Source: Geosiphon pyriformis
Lineage: Eukaryota > Glomeromycota > Glomeromycetes > Archaeosporales > Geosiphonaceae
Assembly: GCA_016748015.1 (NCBI GenBank)
Contig: JAAOMT010000664.1
Span: 1,195,550 to 1,259,549 of the forward strand
Length of the DNA: 64,000 nucleotides
Direction of reading: 5' to 3'
The first letter of the stretch is position 1. Every line of letters starts with the position of its first letter. The notes beneath the pieces were generated by a model. That model had not been told where the DNA came from. It worked only from the letters and a program-made list of their open reading frames with translations, and did not search any database. Of the stretch, positions 1 to 11,119 are shown in pieces. A program made the position numbers and the translations under genes.

Positions 1-800
1 TAAACAAGTTTAAATGGTGTTGCTTATATGGTATCTTGTTTCATTGTTCAATAAGCAAATAATACTAATGGTATAAATAAATTCTATTTGTTCTGGTTTT
101 TTTGGCTGATTTTTGCTATTACTTCACACAATGTTCTGTTGAATCTTTCAACTAAGTTATTTGTTTATAGATAATATGATAATGATAATAGTTTTTTAAT
201 TCCGAATTTTTAACTTAATTCTATTAATGTTCTGTTCACAAAATGAGTCTTTTGATCTGATAATAATTTTTTTGGATATTTGTATTGACAAATCAAATTT
301 TTGTGAACAAATTTGGCTATGAATTCTGCATTTATTCTTTGGATTGCTTTTGCTTCTGGCCATTTTGTAAGATAGTTTATAACTACTGCTATATAATAAT
401 TTCCTCTTCTGATTATAGTTAATGATCCAATTAAGTCAATTTCAATTTGATTAAATAATTGTCTTATTTTAATTGATTTCAGTGATTTACTGGGCCTTGT
501 TCTTCTTTTTTGTTAACAAACATCACAATTTTGAATATATTAAATGATATCTGAATACATAGATAGTCAATAGTATTTTTTTCTGGTTTTTTACATGATT
601 GCTTCTTTATGGAAATGTCTTGCTGTTAGATCTGAATACATGTTAAATAGTATTGCTTCTTTTTCTGGTTTTGTGATAACTCTAAATAGTTGGTTTGAAT
701 ATTTTTTGTTCTTTCAATATAATATATTTTGGTAAGTGATAAAATATTTTGATTGTTGTTTTATGTTGTTTTGTTCTTTTTGAGATAATTTCTCCTTGAA
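1..800 (-). pseudogene. Element D integrase (decayed)
   Basis: This is the integrase module, which inserts the cDNA into the genome. In minus orientation an N-terminal H2C2-type zinc segment (Cys pair near 520-535) is followed by the DDE core, then the segment before the C-terminal domain at the window edge. It is readable mainly by alignment with element F (62640-63480) and with A, B and C. Multiple TAA/TAG codons interrupt it and no long ORF survives. Confidence 0.7.
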
Positions 801-899
801 CTGTTGAGTATTAATATAATGTTGAAATTATTAATATTTTTGTGTATTTATTTTTTGTTATATTTTTGGGTTAAGATGTTCTTAAATTTGTCTTATTCA

Positions 900-2060
900 T
901 AACAAACTATCAGCATTTTCATTTTTTTTTCTCTTTTTATAATATATAATATAATTGAATAGTAATAGTTCTATTTTCTATCTTGTATAGTGGTTATTTC
1001 CAAATTTTTGCTTCTGAATTAATGTCAATTTTTTGTGATCAGTGTATATATCAAAATTTTGACTCAAATATTTCTTCTATTTGATAACAGTCTAATAAAT
1101 AGCCAAATGTTCTAATACTGGAGTTTTATAGTTCTTTTCCACTGGGCTTAAGCTTTAGCTAATATATGCTATTGGATATTCTTTTTTATCTGGTTTTTTT
1201 TGTAATAGTACAGCTTCCAATGTTTAACCTGATGCATTAATAATGATAATAAATGACTTGCTGTGATCTGAATAGATTAGTACTGGTGCTTGAATAAGCT
1301 TTTTTTTCAAAATATTAAAAGCTTTTTGTTGGGTTTCAGTCTATTTATATTTTACATTTTTTGTTTAAAGCTGGTAAAATGGTTAAGCCAATTTGAAGAA
1401 GTTCTAAATAAAACAGTAATAGTATTCAGCAAATTCCAAAAACATTTTTAATTTCATAAGATTTGTTAATACTGAAAAGTTCTTGATTGTTTCAATCTTA
1501 TCTGGATCTATTTTAATGCTATTTTTGCTTACAACATGTCCTAAAAACTTGAGTTCTGTTTTGCCAAAGAAACATTTGTTTGTGTTTAATTTTAATTTGG
1601 CTCTTTTTAGTCTTTCAAATACTTGTTGGAGATAGTAAAAATGATTATTAAATGTTTTTGAGAATATATTAGTGTTATCCAAGTAAACTACTACTGATTT
1701 CTATAGTAATCTAGTATAAACAATTTCCATAAGCTGTTAGAAGATAGCTGGAGTATTCATTAAGCTGAATGATATAACATTAAATTCAAAATTCTTTTCT
1801 CTAATTGTGAATGCTGTCTTTTTTTTGTTGGCTGAATTTATGGCTACTTGTTAGTAACTACTATTCAAATTTAATATAAAGAAACATTTTTTTCCTCAAA
1901 AAACATTAAATAATTCTTGGATTCATAGAATCAAATAGTTATTTCCACAAGTAATGCTGTTAAGCTTTCTGTAATCTACACAAAAGTGGATTTTTCCATT
2001 TTTTTTCTAGACTAGTACTATTGAAAATAACCATGAACTCATTGATAATTAAATTAACCT
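900..2060 (-). pseudogene. Element D reverse transcriptase and RNase H (decayed)
   Basis: RT copies the element RNA into DNA and RNase H removes the RNA strand. The longest open piece (1404-1682) begins at the catalytic loop, which reads YLDN instead of YLDD (second Asp to Asn), and continues through the conserved FLGHVVSK segment. Upstream, near 1980-2040, the entry motif with VKKKNGKI and FCVDY-like residues is recognisable. The RNase H portion (900-1380) has its first catalytic Asp context changed to NASG. Stops are frequent. Confidence 0.75.
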
Positions 2061-2689
2061 ATTGTTTAACATTCTATTAATTTTTTGTCAGATAATCTTA
2101 TGGCTGGCTAGTAGTACTCAGTATGCTTGTTGTTTGATTGGCATAATATCTCCAGTCTTAAATTATATCAGTTTTGCCAAACTTATTTTTCTTTGCAAAA
2201 ATGTTGGTGAAATTATTGAATAATATTTTGAGCTGCATAAGTTAAAGTAAGTCTAAGTTTCTCAAGTTCATTTGATCTAATTGTTTTGGTTGGAGCAAAT
2301 AACATTTTTTTATTCATATATGATTTGTGATGTGATATCCACATATCTGCACAGTTGTAAAAAATCTGAAATAGTATTTGGTGGTTGATTCTCAACTTTA
2401 GTGCTAAAGTATTTGATGATAGTTTCACTTAGTATTTTAATAGTGTTTTTAGTTGTATTATAGATGAAAATTTTGATGTGTTTATTGTTTTTGGCTGGTA
2501 TATAGAAATTGATAACTCCAATTTTTTCTGATTTACAAATTGTAGGTTTTGCTTTAAAAATTTGGAGCTGATCTCTTATTTTTTTCTCTATTATTAACAT
2601 ATATTAATCATATAATAGAATAGAAACTAATTGATTAGTGAAAATAATTTCTCTTTTATCAATAAATTCCTTTTCTGTCATATTAATCA

Positions 2690-3110
2690 GTATGTTTATT
2701 TTACTTATTGATCCAAACTCATTTTTTTTTCTGGCTGTAATTCCTAATTCTTTTCTTGTTTCTACTAACACTAACTGAGCTATTTTAATCAAAGGTAGTG
2801 CCTGTGCTATCTTTTTATTTGGTTCAATAATATATTTTTTTTTGAGTTATTTTGTAGCATTGCAATAATATTTTCTACATATCTTGCATCAATTATTCCT
2901 CTTCTAATGTTGATTTTTTTCTTTGCTAAACTAGAACTAGATGCTAATTGAACTATTGTTGTTGTTAAAATTTTCAGTGTTAATTTCAGATTTATGTTAA
3001 TGTGTGAATGTGGTTTTAATTTGATGGCAGTTTTTCTGAGATATCTAAGATTAAACTCTACATTAGTATCATGCACTTGTTCTGATATAATATCTTTCTT
3101 ATTGTCATTG
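2690..3110 (-). pseudogene. Element D dUTPase domain
   Basis: dUTPase hydrolyses dUTP to dUMP and pyrophosphate, limiting uracil in reverse transcripts. Motif 2 reads SSSSLAKKKI and motif 3 reads GIIDARY with the catalytic Asp kept (both in 2807-3076). Motif 4 (KIAQLVLV) and a weakened glycine-rich motif 5 (NEFGSIS) follow in 2604-2792. The domain lies between protease and RT, as in family 1. A stop and a frame change separate motifs 3 and 4, so it is not functional. Identity is fairly safe because all the core motifs occur in order. Confidence 0.72.
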
Positions 3111-3157
3111 AACCATTTTAATTTTTGCTCTATTGAAAGATCTAAGAGTGCAATATA

Positions 3158-3616
3158 TTATTTAGGTTTATAATTGGAGTTTGAATTATTATTGTTATTA
3201 CTATAATAAATAGAGTTAGAACTATTATTTTTATTATTGTTGGAGTCTGAATTGATATTAAACTTTGATTCCAATTCTGCTGTACACTCATTGATTGGTC
3301 CTTTCTTTTCAGGGATTGAATAAATCATGTATAGTAGTGGATTATAAATGAGATCACAATTATCACAATATTTGAAGTCACTGGAAATTAAATAGTGTTT
3401 ATAGAGTCTTGTATTTAATTGTTCTAAATACTGTTTTTGCTTTTCTCTAGTCAGTACTAGGTTTTGATAATGTTTATAGAATTGTTTTGAATTATCTTTA
3501 ATATTGTTAAAGACATTAAAAGCTAAGACATATTTGAATACAGGAAGGAATAGTGAGTTGTTTTTGATTTTTAGTAGTTTACTAAGTGTAGCATCTTCAA
3601 CTTTGGCACTCACCAT
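3158..3616 (-). pseudogene. Element D Cys-rich pre-dUTPase segment
   Basis: This 152-codon open stretch aligns with the segment just upstream of dUTPase in A, B and C. It shares a Gln-rich helix (YLEQLNTRLYKHYL) followed by a Cys pair (KYCDNCDL). Its C-terminal part is an Asn/Ser homopolymer tract with AAT/AAC runs. No known domain is recognised; a zinc-binding role is inferred only from the paired cysteines. Confidence 0.55.
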
Positions 3617-4199
3617 TTTTTAAATCTTATGTTTGTTATGTAAATAGTCTTCTAAACATTTTAGTGCTCATTTCTATGCATTATTAATTAGAGTCTCTTT
3701 TTACATCCAATCATTGATTAGGATTGTGTACTAACATGTTTTGTCACATGTTTTTCCTTATCTAAGAATGTTGTTCCATATTCTTTTATTAGAAAAAATT
3801 GTTTTACACATAAAACAAGGTTTATTGTCTCATTTTCCTTGTTTTTTTGGTTATTTAAAACGTTCTATGATGCATAATTAACAGTAGAACTTGGTTGTCA
3901 TTGGTTATTTTTCATTATTGCTATAGCATACATTCATTAATAATAATTTTTTACTATAATTAATGTAACTAGTTTTGGCCAACAATACTGTAAGTTAATA
4001 TATATAGAATATAAGTGAAAATAGTAGTTAAAGTGGGTTTTTTTTCTCTTTTTTTTTTCTTTCCAGCTAAGTATAAGTGGTAATTTGTTGTGTTTTTTTT
4101 TGGCCCATAAAACTTTATAGACTTCCCAGGTAGGTTTGTTTTTTTCTTTCTCAAATTTGATTAATGATGCTTTGTTGTTTGGTTTGAAGTGACTGTATG

Positions 4200-4560
4200 T
4201 GACTAATATCTGAGTATGTTAACTATTTTAGCTAAGCTGTAGCTCTTGTATGGTCTAATTAAGTACAGCACTGATCTTGGACAGCCAGTTGTTATTAACT
4301 AATGCTTAGTATTATGTGGCTTTTATTATTAATACTTTAATTAACATAACAATATCATTAACTTTAAATAGAAAATTGTTGATTTCACCAATTGAAATCT
4401 TTGTTGTTCTATTTGCTGTGATAATTCTAGTGCTGGCAGTATAATTAACTCAGTAACTTAATTGGTCCATGAGTTGTCATGTGATAATATTGCCTGTTAA
4501 CTTATTATTAAGAATTAGTTTGATAGAGTAGCCATTGACTTTCACATCAGTATATATCAT
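4200..4560 (-). pseudogene. Element D aspartic protease (decayed)
   Basis: This retropepsin-like domain would mature the polyprotein. It is recognised by alignment with family 1 protease: an ILxxxLTGNIIT stretch replaces the active-site loop (the Asp appears as Asn), then a TANRTTKISIGEINNF segment, then an NNNWL end where other copies have a GNDWL-like motif. In-frame stops occur. Confidence 0.55.
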
Positions 4561-4999
4561 AATAATTGGTTTTGCTTCAAGAGTGGCTCCACTGAATAGA
4601 AGTGTTTTGACTGTTTTCTCGAATTCCAAAAAAAAATGGTGGTAAGTAATTTGTTTTTGGTAATTGTTGCTGGTAAAATATTGTTGAAGGATAGTTGAGT
4701 TTGATTGGGTTCTGATAGATTAGGTGTGATGATTTCTGAAAATATCAAAAGACTTAAATAGTATTGGACATTCAGGTTTTGGGTATAGCTAGTTCCCAAA
4801 TTTTGCTGTTGAAATCCAGATTACTGAGCTGCTGAATTGGAGATTAGTTAGTACATTACTATTGTTGATCACTAATTCTGATAGATCTGAATAGTTTTTA
4901 GTCTTTGATTTCCATTTTAAAATAGGTTTTGGAATTAATTCTGATTTGGTTGGAACTAATAAATAATTTGAGATTGAAGTAATTAATAAATTACTGGTG

Positions 5000-6890
5000 C
5001 TAGTGATTAATAAATTGGTAGTTAATTAATTGGCTGTATTACTTGAACATAATGTAATTGATATTAGTATTGTTCTGGTAATTAATTACTGGTATAGTTT
5101 GGGTTTGAAATCTGTAATTGAGATTTTGGTATTAATTTTTCAATTATTGATTATGTTCTTTGAAGTAGTAATCTATTTTTAGATAGTCTTGTCTATTATA
5201 ATGATAACAATTTTATGTTTTTATTTGCCACTGTTGATTTAATAATGATAATGAACATGTTTGTTGTTGAATACAATTGAAATTTTCTGGATTTTTATGA
5301 CATTGTGGAGGTTGATATATTGCTTAATTGTTAGCTAAGTATCCCTCAAAATTTTAATTGATTAAATCATTGAATTGTTTTAATTTAGAATCCAAATCAG
5401 ATAATTTGTTTATTACTAGATTAACGGCTTAAGCATAATTGGCTTCTAGTTTAACCAATTTGAAATTTTTGGCATGTGTGATTGTATTTCAGAGTGTTTG
5501 TGAATGTAATGAGCACATGCACTAGAAAATACTACTGCTTAGTCCATGGATAAATTGGTTTAAAATCTGTGGTGCCATAAAGTAATTTATGTCAATTGCT
5601 TATATTTGTTACAGATTTCTATGGAAGCATTCTAGATAAGTAGTGACTGCTTTTGTGTCTTTTTGTTTAATAGTAGTGAAGACAGTTGTCAAGTGATTAA
5701 TGCTGTTATTATTACTAAAATATCTTAAAAATTCAGTTTTAAAATCATTGAAATTTTGGGATTTCTGAATCAAGCTTTAATATCATAAGTTAGCAGTATT
5801 CTGAAAAAAATATAAGATGGCTTAAAGAGCTCTAACATCATTCCAATTATTAACAGTGATGGTTTTTGTGATGTTATTTAATTAAATTTAAATATTGTCT
5901 TTCTAATCATTAAATTTTTCTAATTTAGTAATTGATACATATACTATTAGTAATAGTTATTGCAGTGGTTGTAGTTAAAGTGATTGTTGTAACTGTTATT
6001 GTTGTTCAACAATTTGGAACAACTAGTAATAGATTGATCACAATTGTTAGAAATAAGTTTTGGAGAACAATAAAAGCTGGATTTAGATTATTTGGGTTTT
6101 GCTAAGTTGGAACAATCAGAGTTTAAATGTTTGGGTTTTCTGAAATTGGGTTTTGGTAATTAAATTTCTGATCTTCATCTTTTTTTTTTCTAAATCAGTT
6201 ATTTCTCAAGAACTAATGGCTCTAAAATCAAGTTAAGATAGTAGTAATTAGAATCTTAATGATATTAATAATCATAATTTAAATTTTTCAAAAAAATTGC
6301 CATAGATTTTCAATTAATTAGCTTTTTTTTGGTTGCTTTAAAACATTATTTTTATTGCTGGTGTTTTTATGGTTGATGTGGATGTGTCTGTTGATGTTAT
6401 GTTAATGATATTTTTTAGTGTATAATAATAAAATGGGTATATAAATGAAACTACTCTGGGTTTTTTCTATGTAGATGGTTGTATTTGTCTTAATGTTTCT
6501 GCTGGTGTTTGTAATTTCCCTCTGTCTTTGTTTACATAGGTGATAAAAAATTTTTGTTAGGTGTAATTTTCAATTCTTCAGTTAATTTTAATTATAGTAG
6601 AAGCAAAGTTGTGATTTAATAATAAGTTGGTATATTAAATTAATTTATTGTAGAAATTTTTTCTTGCTAATTTAGTATCTGTTGGTTTTTTTAAGAAGTA
6701 TGTAATTCTGTCATTAACATAACAATTGAAGACTAATTCAGTTGGCCATTAATTGCTGGTTAATTTTAACTGTTAATGGTATTGTTAAAATAAGAATTTT
6801 GCAAATCTTAAGTAATTTGTCTCTCTTATTTTTGATTTTACTACTGTTTTAGATGGTTGTTGTTGATGCTAGTTCTCTGTTAGATTATAT
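5000..6890 (-). pseudogene. Element D gag with destroyed zinc knuckle
   Basis: Gag would form the particle and bind RNA. The region aligns with element E gag (48990-50640) through the retrotransposon capsid segment (about 5380-6300). At 5162-5209 the CCHC knuckle is recognisable by flanking residues (QDYLKIDY against QDHLRIDC in E), but three of its four metal ligands are now Tyr. Many stops are present. Upstream, the gag frame starts without an obvious AUG, as in E. Confidence 0.65.
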
Positions 6891-6891
6891 C

Positions 6892-6910
6892 TCATAGGGA
6901 GCATCAAATA
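6892..6910 (-). promoter_or_regulatory. Primer binding site of element D
   Basis: Immediately inside the 5' LTR the minus strand reads TTTGATGCTCCCTATGAG. Equivalent sites are TTTGGTGTTTCCTGTGA in E (48957) and TTTGGTGCTCTCCCATGG in family 1. The TGG expected to pair with a tRNA CCA end is TGA here, a G-to-A change. The tRNA is not identified. Confidence 0.6.
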
Positions 6911-7802
6911 TTACAGGTAATTATTTGGATAGTTGAAAACAAATAACAAACTTATAATTTAGTGCTTAATAGTTTGTACAATTGGTATTAGTAATATCTA
7001 AAGATTTTAGTATTTGAAGATTTTAGTTGAATTTTTTATATAATAGACAGAGATTTAATGTTAATATCCTGTTGTGATGTTTCTAGTTTCTTTTTCAACT
7101 CTTGAGTTGGTATGCATTGTTGTTTATAGCTTTCTGGAATATTTATTCTGTCAATTTTTTTTTCAGTTTAATAGCCAGTTTCTTGGTAAGCTATTCTTCA
7201 ATTCTAAGTGTCTATTCTTATTCTTGGGTTTTTTACCAGTTTTTTTCCTAACATTAATACTTCACACTTTAATTTTCTTAATCATTTAATAATTAATGAA
7301 ACAAAGTAAAAAATAAATAAATAAATAAATTAGTATTTTATCAATAACCATAATTAAGAGCTATTGTTCCAGTGTGGTTAAGTGTTAGATTCTATTAATA
7401 TAGAGTATTGATAGAGTAAAGATGATTAATATTCTTTAATCAAGTAATGATAATATGAATTCAAGTAGTAATTAATAATTTATTAATATCTAATATAAAT
7501 TTTAAATTGTTTCTAACTGGTTTTTTTAACTAGAGATTTCTAGCTGTCTGTTTTTTTTCTGTTTTTAATACTCTTATTATATATATATAATTGATATTCT
7601 ATGAAATCTTATACATTTATAAGCAATGTGTTATAATTTCTCAAACAATATGTTCTAATTTACTAATATTGCTCACATTGCTAAGCAATATGTTATAATT
7701 CACCAGCAATGTGTTCACATATTCAATACTATTCTCTTATTGGTCTATTTTTTCTATCTGTTTTTTTTACTATTTTTTTTGTACATTTTTCTATGAGTAA
7801 TA
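6911..7802 (-). repeat. 5' LTR of element D
   Basis: On the plus strand it runs from TATTACAGG to ATGAGTAATA; related LTRs end in TGTTAC/GTAACA, so both termini have decayed from TG/CA to TA. It matches the LTRs of E (38203-48956) and F (50649-51514). About 7610-7725 holds imperfect repeats of an AAGCAATGTG-type palindrome. A 71-codon hydrophobic ORF on the plus strand (7074-7289) has no homologue and is treated as chance. Confidence 0.8.
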
Positions 7803-9312
7803 TTAGTTTATATATCCTGTTAAGAGTGCTTAAAATGGTAAGTTGCTATAATTTATAGTTCAAAATAATACTATAATAAGTTGAATTTGATTTTTAATAT
7901 TAATTTGTTATTCTTAATTATAGTTAATAGCTTAAAATCTTAAATTATTATATTTTAAAACTTGATACTAAAATAGTATTTATAATATTATTTGTGAATA
8001 TTAATAATAATTTTGAAATAAGTATTAAAATTGTTGAAATAGAAACAAAAAATATTGAAATTTTATAGATTGTAAATATTTAAGTTATTGCTAATATTAG
8101 TTTTTATAATTCTAATCTAATAGTTTTTTGTAATAATTTTTTGTCATGTAATCAAATTTCTAATAATAGTATTAATTACGAAAATTTTGTTTCTAAAATT
8201 GCTATTATTATTGTTAATATTGCTGTTATTAGTATTTGTTAATATTTTTTTTGTATTAAAATAACTAATAAGTTTTTGAATTTTCAATAAAAAATTTAAG
8301 TTAATTTTTTACTTAATTGAATAAGTTTTGTATCAATATTTAAAGTTTTGTTTATGGCTAAATTAATAGCTTGAGTATAATTGGCTTTTTGTTCTGTTAA
8401 TTTAAAATTACAGACAAGTATTACTGCTTTTTATAAATTGTTAAAATGTTAAAGTCTAATAGATTAAAAGATATTGCTTCTTAGTTTTTTGATAAATTAA
8501 TTAAAGATTTGCCTAAAAGTGTAATAGTCTTTTTTAATCATCTGAATTTGACAGATAGTTTAATTAAATCTTTTAAAATAAATAGTTACAACTTTGTGAT
8601 CTTTTTGTTTTATAATATTGAATTGATTTTGTAGTTTAATAAGTATATTGAGATTATAAAAATACTATAAAAAAACAAGTTTAAAAATAGTAAAGTTATT
8701 TAGTTTTTTATTGAAACTTTGGTATTATAAATTTGTGGTTTTAGTTAAAAAAAAGATAAAACTTGAATTGTTTTAGTCTTATTCTAATTGTTAACTATAA
8801 TTGTTTTTTTAATTTTTATAATTTATATATATGTATTTTTTTTATTAAAAATTTTTTTCAATTTAACAATATTTTTGTAAACTATAATTAAAGTAATAAA
8901 AAATTGTTTTTTTTAAGAAAATAGTTATTGATTGTTTTAGTAATTATGATAAAAGTTGTGTCTAAAAAAAATGTTTCTGACTGAATTACTGGTTGTTAAG
9001 ATTAAACTTTTAAACAAGAATTCATATTTTTCTAAAAATTTAATCTAAAAATTTTGATTAAAGCCCCAAAAATAAAAGTTTTCAGAAGTTTTTGGAGTTT
9101 TTAATTGTAATTTAGTAAGATAATTAAGTAAGATTCTGTTTTTTAGGATCTGATAATATGAAAAAATTGTTGATAAAAAAATTTTATTTTTTATTAACTT
9201 TAAGTAGAATTTTTTCTTGTAAAATTTATATATTATTATTAAAATCAAACTTGAATTCTTTAAAGTTAAGTTTTGATATTTGTTTTCTTTTTAATTAAAG
9301 ATACCACTTTTG
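7803..9312 (-). pseudogene. Element J gag remnant (family 2-like, very old)
   Basis: This extremely AT-rich stretch aligns by eye with D gag: 8340-8760 matches about 5390-5830 (shared ATAATTGGCTT-type string and following blocks). Near 9312 the start resembles the AAAAGTGG start of E gag. Frames are saturated with TAA. It lies directly downstream of an LTR-like segment, so J is read as a minus-strand element that D interrupted. Confidence 0.5.
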
Positions 9313-9419
9313 AGTATATAACTTAATCTTTTTGTCAATTAAAAAAAAGTTTTAACTATAGTTTTTATAATAATTGAAGTTAAATATACTAATAATTTTT
9401 GGTAAATTTGCTATTTAAG
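9313..9419 (-). repeat. Distal end of J LTR, left of LINE1
   Basis: The block ending TTTTGGTAAATTTGCTATTTAAG matches the block near 36005-36035 (shared TTTTGGTAAATTTG), where no LINE follows. This suggests LINE1 was inserted into this LTR, whose next part resumes at about 16217. Confidence 0.45.
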
Positions 9420-9558
9420 TTTTTTTATTTTTTATTAACATTTTATGAGTTTAGTTCAATTACTATTTAGTATATAGAGTCAAAACTATGAACTCCAACT
9501 AAATACAATTTATGCATTTACCATATGTAACCAGTCACTTAAATTAATCAAAGCAATA

Positions 9559-10300
9559 CTAAGCCCCTATATAAACAGTAGCTTTACTATCTAAGCCAAA
9601 AAAAACAAACAAGATTTGCAAAAACCAAAATTAATCTCAAATAAATCATTAATACCAATCAATCTAGTCACATTATTTGACAGAACTGGCAATGAGTCAA
9701 CAAACACTACAAACACTATTCTTGAATCACCAACTAAATTATCTCTCTCTATATCTATTTTAAACCTAGATCTAAAACCTTACAACTCAGAACAGTATTA
9801 GACACCCAAACTGCATGCAAAATCAATCAAGATCTAAACAGTCTTTTTATGATCATCAAAAATTTGCACTGCCTTCTTAAACTATTTCACAAGCACAAAG
9901 TCTTTGCAGAGAAGAATATACAAACCTATATCAAATAAACACAAAAGAAGAGATTCCACAATTACAGAAAAAGCAAGAAGACAAGAATCAGTCAGAGACT
10001 TCTAACAAGAAATATGCTCAAACAAAATTGTCTTGTAAGAGCCAAACTCTTTACAATATGTAAATACATGATCAGAAAACTCAACTTTACTGCAATGCAA
10101 ACATAAAACATTAGGATAATGTCTGTTATAAAGTCTTTTTCTAATAACAATAGGCACTCTTCCATAAACAGCCTTTATAAAATAAATGTGCAAACCAGCA
10201 GAAGCCCTGCTTGTAGACTCTGACAGTATGTGTGAACCAAAATGTCAAACAGCCACAGTATAGACCCAATCAATATTACGAACTGAAAAACCACCTAAAA
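9559..10300 (-). pseudogene. LINE1 ORF2 C-terminal region with CCHC-type zinc motif
   Basis: The segment contains VLCLHCSKVEFSDHVFTYC, the zinc-binding motif found after RT/RNase H in this LINE group, inside the open piece 10002-10193. Downstream, decayed sequence ends with FVFFGLDSKATVYIGA before TAG at 9559-9561, matching the end of LINE3 (37286-37507). The motif is thought to help bind target DNA or template RNA. Confidence 0.75.
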
Positions 10301-10399
10301 CTTTAGAACCAGAACCAATTTCTCAACACATCCAATTTACTGACTTAAAAATATCCTGAACAAAATAATGAGCATTACCAAAAACCAACAGATTATTAG

Positions 10400-11009
10400 C
10401 CACAATAAAGCATTTACACACATTAGTTGGTAACAGCAAAGAAGAGTGAGCAGCTTTCTCTGCCAAAGCATCAGTACAAACATTACCCAGAACTCCCAAG
10501 TGGCCTTTGACCTTTGACTAAACCACAGAAATGTCCTTATTAACAATTAAATTTACAATATGTTTCCTTTCTATCCAACAACAATTATGAAAATCAAGAC
10601 CAGACAACCTCAATTCTGAGACACATGCATTCAAAGCAGCCTGACTATCCAAATATACTATTACTGAACAAAAAAAGAACATGCATTTTAAAGCCAAAGC
10701 AACAGCCTGTAATTCAGTTATTATAGAAGACAAATACCCAACAATTCGAATTTCAATGCCCAAATTAATCTCAGAAAAAAATGCAACAACACTTCCAGTC
10801 ACATCAACAGAACCAAGCTCTTTCAAGGAATTATCCATATATATAGTAAAAGTATTTAACCAGATTTCAAGCAAGCCACTTTTAATATCAAAAAACTGAT
10901 CAGACAACAAAATATTATCAACATCCAATATAAAATTCCTGTTAAAAAATGCAGATGTAAGCACAGTATTATGCAAAAATTTTGACACCAAAACAAACCA
11001 AAAAGACAT
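10400..11009 (-). pseudogene. LINE1 ORF2 RNase H domain
   Basis: The open piece 10518-11009 carries the RNase H signature: first acidic position in IYMDNSL, then ITELQAVALALKC with the catalytic Glu, then VIVYLDSQAALNAC with the next Asp. This order (RT, RNase H, CCHC) is typical of fungal LINEs of the Tad/I type. It is broken from RT by stops near 11010-11120. An overlapping plus-strand ORF (10681-10899) is a shadow. Confidence 0.8.
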
Positions 11010-11119
11010 AAGTCTTTTAGAGTTTAATCTCTTTCAATGTCAAAATGTCTTCCAATCTAAAATTTTGTTATATTTGTTTAAAAATCTGTTACAAAAAGCT
11101 GCACCAAAACTCTTCAAAA

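Larger units (their letters stand above)
1..7802 (-). mobile_element. Element D: Ty3/gypsy retrotransposon, family 2 (3' part outside window)
   Basis: A minus-strand LTR retrotransposon reads from its 5' LTR at 6911-7802 leftward through gag, protease, a Cys-rich segment, dUTPase, RT, RNase H and integrase; its 3' ORF and 3' LTR lie off the left edge. Positions 1-900 align with element F at about 62645-63582, which fixes the family. Every domain carries in-frame stops, so it is dead. It appears to be inserted in the decayed gag of J, which resumes at 7803; the target duplication cannot be checked because the other end is missing. Confidence 0.85.

Noticed and set aside
7074-7289. Hydrophobic 71-codon ORF as a small membrane protein
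   Set aside because: It lies in the D LTR, is Phe/Leu-rich because of T-rich sequence, and is not open in the E or F LTRs.
9616-9801. Short plus-strand ORF as a host gene
   Set aside because: Antisense to the decayed end of LINE1 ORF2. No intact host gene, intron-bearing gene, tRNA or rRNA was seen anywhere in the window, though weak tRNAs cannot be excluded by eye.
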